Part shown: piece after piece, positions 19,476 to 28,162 of the stretch | Layout of the letters: each line of letters begins with the position of its first letter | How positions within the stretch are numbered: the stretch's first letter is position 1 | Assembly: GCA_020725525.1 (NCBI GenBank) | Contig: DYEX01000077.1 | Location: 100,883 to 164,882, forward strand | DNA: 64,000 nucleotides | Direction of reading: 5' to 3' | DNA from: Desulfovirgula sp. | GTDB lineage: Bacteria > Bacillota > Desulfotomaculia > Desulfotomaculales > Desulfovirgulaceae | Notes under the pieces: model-generated | Seen by the model: only the letters and a program-made list of their open reading frames with translations | What the model was told of the DNA's origin: nothing | Databases searched by the model: none | Translations under genes and position numbers: made by a program

Positions 19476-20702
19476 GTGGGTCGTCTGCTGGAACATCACA
19501 GCAAGCAGTTGTTCAAAGAGATGGGCATAGCGGTGCCCAGTTACGAGGTGGCCACCAGCGAAGACGAAGCTCAGGAGGCCGCCCGGCGTATAGGTAAACC
19601 CGTGGTCATTAAGGCGCTGGTGCCCGTGGGCAAACGGGGTAAGGCCGGAGCTATTAAATTTGCCGACACGCCACAGGAAGCGGCTTTAAGGGCCGGGGAG
19701 TTGCTGGGCATCACGGTGCGGCATTTCCCCGTGGAAAAGGTCCTGGTGGAAGAAAAACTGGACGTGGCCCAGGAATGGTACCTTTCCATTACCTACGATA
19801 AGAACAAACAGTTGCCGGTGATCATCGCCAGCACCAGGGGCGGGGTGGATGTGGAGGAATTGAGCCGTTCCTACCCGGCCGAGATGGTTATTCACCAGGT
19901 GGATCCCTTTGAAGGCCTGCCCGGCTTTCGGGCCAGAGAGATCTGGGCGGACCTTGGGGTAGGGGGCAAACTGCTGGGTGCCGCAGGGGCGCTATTAAGC
20001 AAACTCTATGCCACCTTTGACCGTTATGATGCCTATCTTTTGGAGGTCAACCCGCTGGTGGTAACCACCGGGGGAGAACTGGTAGCCGCGGCGGCGGTGA
20101 TGAGCGTGGATGATAGCGCCATGTACCGCCAGCCCCGTCTTGCGGACATGGTCCAGCTGGGCAGTGAACGTGCCTGGCGTCCCCTTACGGAACTGGAAAA
20201 GAAAATGGTGGAAGTAAATGAATCCGACCCCTACCGGGGTACGGCCCGCTATACCGAGATGCCCGGCGGTGATATTGGATTCATGTGCGGGGGTGGTGGC
20301 GGCAGCCTCCTGTGCTTTGATACCCTGGTGTCCCTGGGGGGGCGGCCGGCCAATTATTCAGAAGTAGGGGGTAACCCGCCCGAAGCAAAGGTATACGGCC
20401 TGACCAAAGGAATCCTTTCCAAACCTGGAGTGAAAGGATTATTTGTCGCCCATAACATTACCAATAATACCCAGGTGGATGTGCTGGCCCGGGGGATAAT
20501 CCGGGCATTAAAAGATCTAAACATTGATCCGGTTACCTTCCCGGTGGTGGTGCGGGAAGCCGGAGTCAATGATGCCGTAGCCCGGGAGCTCTTTACGGCA
20601 GCCGGGGTGGAGTATTACGGTGATGAGGTAACTCTCACCGAGGCATGTGCCCGGATGGTGGCCCGGATGAAGGAAGTTTACGGGGAAGGGGGACGGCCAT
20701 AA
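19476..20702 (+). CDS. ATP-grasp acyl-CoA ligase beta subunit (SucC/MtkA-like variant)
   Basis: LLEHHSKQLFKEMGIAVPSYEVA, ATP-grasp GKPVVIKALVPVGKRGKAGAIKFA, LEVNPLVVT. Confidence 0.88.
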   Translation: MGRLLEHHSKQLFKEMGIAVPSYEVATSEDEAQEAARRIGKPVVIKALVPVGKRGKAGAIKFADTPQEAALRAGELLGITVRHFPVEKVLVEEKLDVAQEWYLSITYDKNKQLPVIIASTRGGVDVEELSRSYPAEMVIHQVDPFEGLPGFRAREIWADLGVGGKLLGAAGALLSKLYATFDRYDAYLLEVNPLVVTTGGELVAAAAVMSVDDSAMYRQPRLADMVQLGSERAWRPLTELEKKMVEVNESDPYRGTARYTEMPGGDIGFMCGGGGGSLLCFDTLVSLGGRPANYSEVGGNPPEAKVYGLTKGILSKPGVKGLFVAHNITNNTQVDVLARGIIRALKDLNIDPVTFPVVVREAGVNDAVARELFTAAGVEYYGDEVTLTEACARMVARMKEVYGEGGRP

Positions 20703-21599
20703 ATGGGCATTCTTATTGATCGCCATTCCCGCATTGTGATTCAGGGGATCACCGGCCGGGAGGCCAGTATGGTCACCAGGCACACCCTGGCCTACGGTAC
20801 CCGTATTGTGGCCGGGGTGACACCGGGGAAGGGTGGGCAGGAGGTCCACGGCGTACCGGTGTACGATACCTTAAAGGCGGCTTGCCGGGAACATCAACCG
20901 GATACGTCCTTGATCTACGTCCCTCCTGCCTTTGTTTACGATGCCGTTGCTGAAGCGGTGGCCAACGGGATCAAGCTGATTCTTATTCCCACCGAAAACG
21001 TCCCGCAAAAGGATGCGGTGAAATTCTTAAATCTGGCCCGTCGGGCCGGGGTACGGGTGATCGGCCCCAATTCCGTGGGCATGATCAATCCCGGCGAACG
21101 GGTGAAACTGGGGGCCATTGGGGGAGATAATGTGGAGCGCTGCTTTGTGCCCGGCCCGGTGGGAGTGATCTCCAGAAGCGGTGGGATGACTGCCGAAACC
21201 TCCTGGATGATCAAGCGTGCCGGTTACGGGGTGAGCACCAGTGTTAGCATTGGCGGGGATGCCCTTATTGGCAGCACCATTAAAGACCTGCTGGCTCTTT
21301 TTGAAGCCGACCCACAGACTCGCGCCGTGGTCGTTTTTTCCGAACCGGGTACTTCCCAGGAGGAGGAAGCGGCAGCCTTCATCCAGGAAAGAGGATTTAC
21401 CAAGCCGCTAATTGCTTACATTGCCGGCCGCTTTACGGAGGACATGCCCGAAGGGACTGTTTTTGGACACGCGGCAGCCCTGATTTCCGGCAATTACGGT
21501 CGTCCTTCCATCAAGGCTGCCAGGTTGAGGGAAGCCGGTGCCCATGTGCTGGATAATTTTGATGACCTGATTCCCACTCTAAAACAGATCCTGGGGTAA
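20703..21599 (+). CDS. Acyl-CoA ligase alpha subunit (SucD/MtkB-like)
   Basis: [34 protein letters not shown]; active-site FGHAAALISG. Confidence 0.92.
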   Translation: MGILIDRHSRIVIQGITGREASMVTRHTLAYGTRIVAGVTPGKGGQEVHGVPVYDTLKAACREHQPDTSLIYVPPAFVYDAVAEAVANGIKLILIPTENVPQKDAVKFLNLARRAGVRVIGPNSVGMINPGERVKLGAIGGDNVERCFVPGPVGVISRSGGMTAETSWMIKRAGYGVSTSVSIGGDALIGSTIKDLLALFEADPQTRAVVVFSEPGTSQEEEAAAFIQERGFTKPLIAYIAGRFTEDMPEGTVFGHAAALISGNYGRPSIKAARLREAGAHVLDNFDDLIPTLKQILG

Positions 21600-21639
21600 G
21601 GACGAGGGAATCTCAATGAAGAAAGTAAGGTGATTTTCC

Positions 21640-22977
21640 ATGTTATCCCACCGGCTGGCCGACTTTATTGGCCAGATCCAATATGATATGCTTCCCGCGG
21701 CCACAGTGCATATGGCCAGGCTGGCTTTTCTGGACTGGCTGGGTTCGGCTGCGGCCGGCGGTCAGCAGGTGCCTGCTCAAAAGGTCCAGGCGGTTGTAAA
21801 GCAGCAGGGGGGCTCTCCCCAGGCCACCCTGCTGGCGACCGGGGAGAAGATCTCCTGCCTCAATGCGGCCCTGGCCAACGGCATTGCCTCCCATATCATG
21901 GAACTGGATGATGTGCACCGGGCCGCCATCATCCATGCCGGGGCGGCAGTGATACCGGCTGCCCTGGCCGTGGCGGAGATGATCAGGGCGAGCGGCCGCC
22001 AGTTGTTGGAGGCCATTGTGGTGGGTTATGAAGTGGCCATCCGGGTTGGCGAGGCCGTTACCCCGTCACACTATTACTTCTGGCACACCACCGGTACCTG
22101 CGGTACCTTTGGTGCGGCGGCTGCGGCCGGAAAGCTTTTGGGTTTAAATAAAGAACAGCTGGTCTGGGCCCTGGGCAATGCCGGTACCCAGGCTGCCGGA
22201 TTGTGGGAATTTCTGGTCGACGGGGCCATGTCCAAACACCTCCACCCGGGTAAGGCCGCCCAGAATGGCGTGCTGGCCGCTTTGCTGGCCAGAGAAGGTT
22301 TTACTGGAGCCATGCGTATTCTAGAAGGGGAAAGGGGGTTCTGCCGGGCTACGGCTCCCCAGTTTGACCTGAGTAAGATTACCGCCGGCCTGGGCAAGCC
22401 TCCCTACAAGGTGGAAGAAAACTCCTTTAAAATCCACGCCTCCTGCCGTCATACCCATCCGGCGGTGGATGTAGCTCTGGAGCTGGCCACTCGCTATGGT
22501 CTTAAACCAGCTAATATAGCAACTATCACCGTCCGTACATACCGCACGGCCCTGGACATTACCGCCAATCACCAGCCGGCCACGGTTTATGCGGCCAAGT
22601 TCAGCCTGCCCTTCTGTGTGGCCCTGGCCCTGAAAAACGGACATTGTGGTCCAGAGGACTTTACCCCGGCCAATCTTTTTGATCCGGAAATCCGGGAATT
22701 GATGTCCCGGGTTAGCCTGGTGATGGACGAAGAGCTTGATGCCCTTCATCCGGCCCGCTGGCCGGCAATAGTGGAGATAAAAACCCATTCGGGTCAGGTA
22801 TACCAGGGGCGCACGGATTTTCCCCGGGGCGATCCGGAAAATCCCGTCACTGACGGGGAACTGGCGGCCAAGTTCCATGCCCTGGCTGCCCCTGCCTGGG
22901 GAGAGCAAAGGGCACGGGAACTGGCAATAGCAATTCTGGAGCTGGAAAAGGTGAAGGATGTGGCCGCTTTGTTTTGA
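21640..22977 (+). CDS. MmgE/PrpD family protein
   Basis: LDWLGSAAAGG, ANGIASHIMELDDVHRAAIIHAGAAVIPAALAVAE, SCRHTHPAVD. Confidence 0.92.
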   Translation: MLSHRLADFIGQIQYDMLPAATVHMARLAFLDWLGSAAAGGQQVPAQKVQAVVKQQGGSPQATLLATGEKISCLNAALANGIASHIMELDDVHRAAIIHAGAAVIPAALAVAEMIRASGRQLLEAIVVGYEVAIRVGEAVTPSHYYFWHTTGTCGTFGAAAAAGKLLGLNKEQLVWALGNAGTQAAGLWEFLVDGAMSKHLHPGKAAQNGVLAALLAREGFTGAMRILEGERGFCRATAPQFDLSKITAGLGKPPYKVEENSFKIHASCRHTHPAVDVALELATRYGLKPANIATITVRTYRTALDITANHQPATVYAAKFSLPFCVALALKNGHCGPEDFTPANLFDPEIRELMSRVSLVMDEELDALHPARWPAIVEIKTHSGQVYQGRTDFPRGDPENPVTDGELAAKFHALAAPAWGEQRARELAIAILELEKVKDVAALF

Positions 22978-23007
22978 GAGAAACCCAACAAGGAGGGCCG
23001 GTATTTT

Positions 23008-24225
23008 ATGGAAGGTTCCTTTGCCGAATTGCAAAACCGGGTTGTCCAGCGGGGTCTGTGTACAGCCTGCGGTACCTGTGCCGGGGTATGTCCGGAAGGA
23101 GCCATTGGCTGGGTCTATGAGGATGACGAACCTCTGCCGGAATTAACGGGGGATTGTGCCGGTTGCGGTATCTGCAGCGCCGTGTGCCCGGGAGAGGAAG
23201 TGAATATGCCTGCTCTGGAACAGTTTGTTTTTGGCCGTACGAGGGAAGAGAACATTCCCGACCTGGGCCTGTACCGGGACGCCCGGGCTGGTTGGGCTGT
23301 CGACAGGGCCATCAGGCAACATGGTGCCGGCGGGGGATTGGTCACGGCCCTGTTGGTTTATGCCCTGGAAAGGGGATTTATTGATTGTGCCCTGGTGGCC
23401 GGTTTCCGGCGGGATCAGCCCTGGCGAACCGAAGCAAAGCTGGCGGTGAACCGCCAACAGCTCCTGGCAGCAGCCCAGAGCAAATATGCCTGTGTACCGG
23501 TGAATACCCTTTTAAGCAGGGCCTTTGCAGAAGGCTACCGGCGTGTGGCGGTGGTGGGTTTACCCTGCCATATCCACGGCTTACGCAAGATGCAGTTTTG
23601 CGGCCAGCCTGCTTCCCTGGCCCGGGGGGTGGTACTGACGGTGGGCCTTTTCTGCGCTTCCCAGTTTTATTTTGAGGGTACCCGCCACCTGCTGGTAGAA
23701 CGCCTGGGAGTGGACAATCTGGAGCTAATTGTTTCCCTGAGCTACCGGGGCGGCCATTGGCCGGGCCACCTGGTGGTGGAACTAAAGGACGGGCGGAGGC
23801 TGCTCCTGGACCGCCACGAGTATATGTACCACCATCTCATGCCTGCTTTCAAGCGGGATCGCTGCGAGATGTGCGTGGATTGGGCGGCGGAACTGGCGGA
23901 CCTGTCGGTAGGGGACTTCTGGGACCCGCAGGTGCGCGCCGGGCAGGCTTTAGGAGCATCTTCCTGCCTGGTGCGCAGTCCGGCTGGTGAAGAGCTGCTG
24001 GATGGGGCCGTGAAAAACGGCTATGTGGAAACCATTCCCCTGGAAGCTGCCCGCCTGGCCGCCGGCATAGGATACGAGCTGAAAAAACACGCTGCAGCCT
24101 TCCGGTTAAGGCAACGGCGTCGTTTTGGCTGGCCCGTACCGGAATATCACCGCGTGATCCACTACATCCCCTTTGCCCGTGAGTTACATTTGGCGCCGGA
24201 AACTCAGCAAAAAACGCAAGAATGA
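23008..24225 (+). CDS. Coenzyme F420 hydrogenase/dehydrogenase beta subunit (FrhB)-like protein with 2[4Fe-4S] domain
   Basis: CTACGTCAGVCPEG...CAGCGICSAVCPG; FrhB core ...RCEMCVDWAAELADLSVGDFW. Confidence 0.9.
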   Translation: MEGSFAELQNRVVQRGLCTACGTCAGVCPEGAIGWVYEDDEPLPELTGDCAGCGICSAVCPGEEVNMPALEQFVFGRTREENIPDLGLYRDARAGWAVDRAIRQHGAGGGLVTALLVYALERGFIDCALVAGFRRDQPWRTEAKLAVNRQQLLAAAQSKYACVPVNTLLSRAFAEGYRRVAVVGLPCHIHGLRKMQFCGQPASLARGVVLTVGLFCASQFYFEGTRHLLVERLGVDNLELIVSLSYRGGHWPGHLVVELKDGRRLLLDRHEYMYHHLMPAFKRDRCEMCVDWAAELADLSVGDFWDPQVRAGQALGASSCLVRSPAGEELLDGAVKNGYVETIPLEAARLAAGIGYELKKHAAAFRLRQRRRFGWPVPEYHRVIHYIPFARELHLAPETQQKTQE

Positions 24226-24320
24226 CTTTGAAGACCTTCTATGTCAATTAGGTTAATTAGGTTTATCTAAAATTTTAGGCAGCACAAATGTTCGTAGTCT
24301 TTAAAAAGGAGGTGTCCCTC

Positions 24321-26003
24321 ATGCTAATTCACGAAGTGCTGGTGGTGGGGGGCGGGTTGGCCGGCCTGATGGCTGCGCTGGTGGCCTCGCAAAAGGCCGA
24401 TGTGGCCGTTTTGAGCAAGATCTATCCCACCCGTTCCCACAGCGGAGCGGCACAGGGAGGGTTTAACGCCGCCCTGGGGGAAGACGATAGTATCGAGTCC
24501 CACATCTTTGACACGGTCAAGGGGAGCGATTACCTGGGGGATCAAGATGCCGTCGAGGTACTTTGCAGTGAGGGACCGGAAGTGATTTTAGAGCTGGAGA
24601 GGATGGGTGTGCCCTGGACCCGTACCCCCGAAGGCAGGGTGGCCCAGCGCTCCCTGGGTGGTGCCGGCTTTCCCCGGGCCTGCTTTGCCGCCGATTTCTC
24701 CGGCCATGTAGTCCTGCATACCCTTTTTGAACAGGTTCTCAGACGGGGAATTAAGATTTATCCAGAATGGCATCTGGTGGAATTACTGGTGGAAGACGGG
24801 CAGGTGGCCGGGGTGCTGGCCTATGACCTGGCCCGGGCCAGGTTGGAAGTAATCCGCAGCAAGGCGGTCATCCTGGCCACAGGTGGATACGGCCGGGCCT
24901 TTGCCAAAACCACCAATGCCCACGCTAACACGGGAGACGGGATGGCCATTGCTTACCGGGCAGGAGCAGTTCTTTCGGATATGGAGTTCGTCCAGTTCCA
25001 TCCCACCACCTTGTACGGTACCAACATTCTTATTTCCGAAGCGGCCCGGGGAGAGGGCGGTTACCTGCGCAATTATGACGGTGAACGGTTTATGGTTCAT
25101 TACGCACCTCAGAAGATGGAACTGGCTCCCCGGGATGTGGTTTCCCGGGCCATTTTCAAGGAGATTAAGGAGGGGCGCGGATTTGAGGGACAGTACGTGC
25201 ATCTGGATCTAACCCACCTGGGAGAGGCCCTGGTGGCGGAACGCCTGCCCCAGGTGCGGGATCTGGCCATCCGGTATGCCGGGGTGGATCCCGCCAGGGC
25301 ACCCATGCCCATCGAACCGGCCCAGCACTACAGTATGGGCGGGGTACGCACCGATGTTTGGGGTATGACCAGTTTGCCCGGCCTTCTGGCCGCAGGCGAG
25401 GTGGCCAACGTAAGCGTGCACGGGGCCAACCGGCTGGGGGGAAATTCCCTGCTGGAGACGGTGGTTTTTGGCCGGCGGGCTGGTCACCGGGCTGCCCAAC
25501 TGGCCCGGCAGGAGCCCTGGCCAACCCTTTCTGCAGCAACCATAACCCGTGCTTATGAATCCTGGTCATCCCTGTTAGCCGGTCGGGGACAAGTGGTTCA
25601 GGAGGATAGCACTTTTGCCATCCGGCAGGAGATGACCAACCTGATGACCAACCAGGTTGGGGTATTCAGGGTGGGCAGTGAGCTGGAAGATGCGGTTAAC
25701 CGGCTGGCTGTACTAAAAGAACGTTACCAAAGGCTTAAGGCCCCCGGTGGAATGCAACCCTTTAACTACGCCCTGATGGATTATCTTGAGGTAGGGTACC
25801 TTTTAGATTTGTGTGAAGTCATTGCCCGGGGGGCGTTGCGCCGCACCGAGAGCCGGGGAGCCCATTACCGGCTTGACTATCCGCAGCGGGATGATCAGAA
25901 CTGGCTGTGCCATACTTTTGTGCGCCGCGGGGAGGACGGACCGGAGTTCAGTAACGGTCCGGTAACGATCACCCGTTATGCACCGCAGGAGAGGGGGTAC
26001 TAG
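24321..26003 (+). CDS. Fumarate reductase/succinate dehydrogenase flavoprotein subunit
   Basis: [65 protein letters not shown]. Confidence 0.93.
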   Translation: MLIHEVLVVGGGLAGLMAALVASQKADVAVLSKIYPTRSHSGAAQGGFNAALGEDDSIESHIFDTVKGSDYLGDQDAVEVLCSEGPEVILELERMGVPWTRTPEGRVAQRSLGGAGFPRACFAADFSGHVVLHTLFEQVLRRGIKIYPEWHLVELLVEDGQVAGVLAYDLARARLEVIRSKAVILATGGYGRAFAKTTNAHANTGDGMAIAYRAGAVLSDMEFVQFHPTTLYGTNILISEAARGEGGYLRNYDGERFMVHYAPQKMELAPRDVVSRAIFKEIKEGRGFEGQYVHLDLTHLGEALVAERLPQVRDLAIRYAGVDPARAPMPIEPAQHYSMGGVRTDVWGMTSLPGLLAAGEVANVSVHGANRLGGNSLLETVVFGRRAGHRAAQLARQEPWPTLSAATITRAYESWSSLLAGRGQVVQEDSTFAIRQEMTNLMTNQVGVFRVGSELEDAVNRLAVLKERYQRLKAPGGMQPFNYALMDYLEVGYLLDLCEVIARGALRRTESRGAHYRLDYPQRDDQNWLCHTFVRRGEDGPEFSNGPVTITRYAPQERGY

Positions 26004-26005
26004 GA

Positions 26006-26659
26006 ATGAACGTGGTGTTAAACATCTGCCGCTTTAATCCCGAAGTGGATGTAAAACCCTATTTTCAAGAATTTACCGTGTTGGTGGAAGAGCATAACAC
26101 GGTGCTGGATGCCCTGCTGCAGGCCTGGCAGCAGGATCCCGGGTTATCCTTTCGCCGCTCCTGCCGCAGCGCCATTTGTGGTTCCTGTGCCCTTTGTATC
26201 AATGGGCGCCCCGGCCTGGCCTGCCAGACCCTGATTCGTAACGCCATAACTGAGGACGGACGCATTACCCTGGAGCCGCTACCCCATTTCAGGCAGCTGA
26301 AAGACCTGGTGGTGGATCTGGACCCCCTCTTTGAATCTCTTAAAGCAGTGGTTCCCTGGGTGGTTATCCGGGACAATCACGACAGTCACATGGCGCCGGA
26401 GGTGGCACGGAAACTGGAAAGCCCGGCTACCTGCATTCTCTGTGGAGTTTGTCACGCAGCCATGGACGATCCCGGAGAAGTAAAACCGGCGGCCCTGGTG
26501 AAGGGTTTGCGGCTGGCCCTGGATCCCCGGGATGTCCTGGGTGCCGCCCGCCTGCAGTTAATGAAGGTACCTCGTGACATTTTAAGGTTATTTATTAAAA
26601 ATTTACCTGAGAAATGTCCTAAAGGAATCATGGTGCCTGAGGACGTATGCCACTTATAA
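26006..26659 (+). CDS. Fumarate reductase/succinate dehydrogenase-type iron-sulfur subunit with reduced cluster ligand set
   Basis: SFRRSCRSAICGSCALCINGRPGLACQT [2Fe-2S]; CILCGVCHAAM and C-terminal CPKG. Confidence 0.9.
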   Translation: MNVVLNICRFNPEVDVKPYFQEFTVLVEEHNTVLDALLQAWQQDPGLSFRRSCRSAICGSCALCINGRPGLACQTLIRNAITEDGRITLEPLPHFRQLKDLVVDLDPLFESLKAVVPWVVIRDNHDSHMAPEVARKLESPATCILCGVCHAAMDDPGEVKPAALVKGLRLALDPRDVLGAARLQLMKVPRDILRLFIKNLPEKCPKGIMVPEDVCHL

Positions 26660-26665
26660 ATCAGA

Positions 26666-26698
26666 CAAAGGAATGGCTATTAACGTGCCATTCCTTTG
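26666..26698 (+). other. 12-bp perfect inverted repeat between sdhB-like gene and DUF1847-like gene
   Basis: CAAAGGAATGGC-N9-GCCATTCCTTTG; no T-run. Confidence 0.8.
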
Positions 26699-26723
26699 CG
26701 CTTGAGAAAGGAAGTGAACCATG

Positions 26724-27362
26724 ATGAGCAGGTGTGCAGAATGTGGAATTTATGCTTGCTACACGGGGCAGACGGGGAAGGTTCCGGAGCACTGTCCCAT
26801 GAAATCCGACGGCAGCGTTTATGAGGAAGCCAGAAGGGAATACCAGGAACCGGGCGTATTTAATCTAGCCCTTAACTCGGCCTTAACTGAATCTGCCGGT
26901 TACCGCAAATGGACCAGGCTGGAGGAAATCATCCAGTTCAGCCGCATGGCCGGCTTTACCAGATTGGGCCTGGCCTTTTGCGTTGGGTTGCGCAGGGAAG
27001 CAGCCGAGGTAGCAAAGATTTTCAAGCAGGCAGGATTTGTTGTCGAATCGGTAATGTGCAAGACCGGTTCTACGCCCAAAGAGTTTTTAGGTATACGGGA
27101 CGAACAAAAGGTCCGCCCCGGTCAATTTGAACCCATGTGCAATCCTATCGCGCAGGCGCACATATTGAACCGGGCCGGGACGGAATTGAACGTTTTATTG
27201 GGCCTTTGTGTCGGGCATGATAGCTTATTTATCAAATATTCGGCAGCTCCGGTTACCGTACTGGCAGTCAAGGATCGGGTGCTGGCCCATAATCCCCTGG
27301 GTGCCGTTTACGCTGCCCATTACTATGCCACCAGGCTGGCCGCTCATAAAAAGCCGGATTAA
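26724..27362 (+). CDS. DUF1847-like Cys-containing protein
   Basis: SRCAECGIYACY...HCPM N-terminus; GLRREAAEVAKIFKQAGFVVESVMCKTG. Confidence 0.75.
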   Translation: MSRCAECGIYACYTGQTGKVPEHCPMKSDGSVYEEARREYQEPGVFNLALNSALTESAGYRKWTRLEEIIQFSRMAGFTRLGLAFCVGLRREAAEVAKIFKQAGFVVESVMCKTGSTPKEFLGIRDEQKVRPGQFEPMCNPIAQAHILNRAGTELNVLLGLCVGHDSLFIKYSAAPVTVLAVKDRVLAHNPLGAVYAAHYYATRLAAHKKPD

Positions 27363-27394
27363 AACCCTGCCGGCCGGAAAGCACCTATGGTTAT

Positions 27395-28003
27395 TTAGAG
27401 CTTGCGCAGTAAACCCACTACCTTGCCCAGGATAATCGGATTTTGTACCCTGACGGGAGACATGGTCTTATTTTCCGGTTGCAGGCGAATATGGTCGGTT
27501 TCCCGGAAAAATCTCTTTACCGTGGCTTCATCCTCCAGAAGAGCCACCACAATGTCTCCGTTATCGGCGCTGGGCTGGCGCCGGACCACTACCAGATCTC
27601 CATCCAGGATGCCGGCCTCAACCATACTATCGCCCCGCACTCTAAGCATAAAGAATTCTCCCTCGCCGGTGAAGCTGGCGGGCAAAGGAAAAACATCTTC
27701 CTGGTTTTCCACGGCTAAAATGGGTTCGCCTGCCGCCACCCGCCCCAAAAGGGGGACCAGACGTACGGGCTGGTTTGGGGGCAGGGTACGCTCCAGCAGT
27801 TCCAGTGCCCGGGGTTTGGTGGGATCCCGGCGCAACAGTCCCTTCTCTTCTAACCGTTTTAAATAGCTATGTACCGTAGAGGTAGATTTTAGCCCGGCCA
27901 TATGGCCGATCTCCCGCACTGAAGGAGGATACCCTTTAGAACGGATGTTATCCTTAATTACGTCCAAAATTAGCCTTTCCCGGGGGGTGAGTGCGTTGCT
28001 CAT
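27395..28003 (-). CDS. lexA: SOS repressor LexA
   Basis: [40 protein letters not shown] cleavage site; [13 protein letters not shown] at 28001-28003 complement. Confidence 0.96.
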   Translation of the reverse strand: MSNALTPRERLILDVIKDNIRSKGYPPSVREIGHMAGLKSTSTVHSYLKRLEEKGLLRRDPTKPRALELLERTLPPNQPVRLVPLLGRVAAGEPILAVENQEDVFPLPASFTGEGEFFMLRVRGDSMVEAGILDGDLVVVRRQPSADNGDIVVALLEDEATVKRFFRETDHIRLQPENKTMSPVRVQNPIILGKVVGLLRKL

Positions 28004-28058
28004 GTTCCACAACCTCCCTCTTTTTATCCCTTCCATTATACCACAAAACTTTGCTGAG

Positions 28059-28072
28059 AAAACGGTTGTTCG
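28059..28072 (-). promoter_or_regulatory. Putative LexA (SOS) box upstream of lexA
   Basis: Minus strand CGAACAACCGTTTT resembles Bacillus-type CGAACRNRYGTTYC (about 12/14). Confidence 0.5.
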
Positions 28073-28162
28073 ATGCTTGATTTTTTTATTTTTTAGAAGG
28101 GATCAGGCGTTGATCGTCGAAATAATCTTGTAAAACTTGGACCACATAGAAGGTGAGGCGGC

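Noticed and set aside
22321-23034. 237-aa minus-strand ORF over the MmgE/PrpD gene
   Set aside because: Antisense shadow ORF with no domain-like sequence
25165-25569. 134-aa minus-strand ORF in the frdA-like gene
   Set aside because: Antisense shadow of a conserved flavoprotein; no independent support
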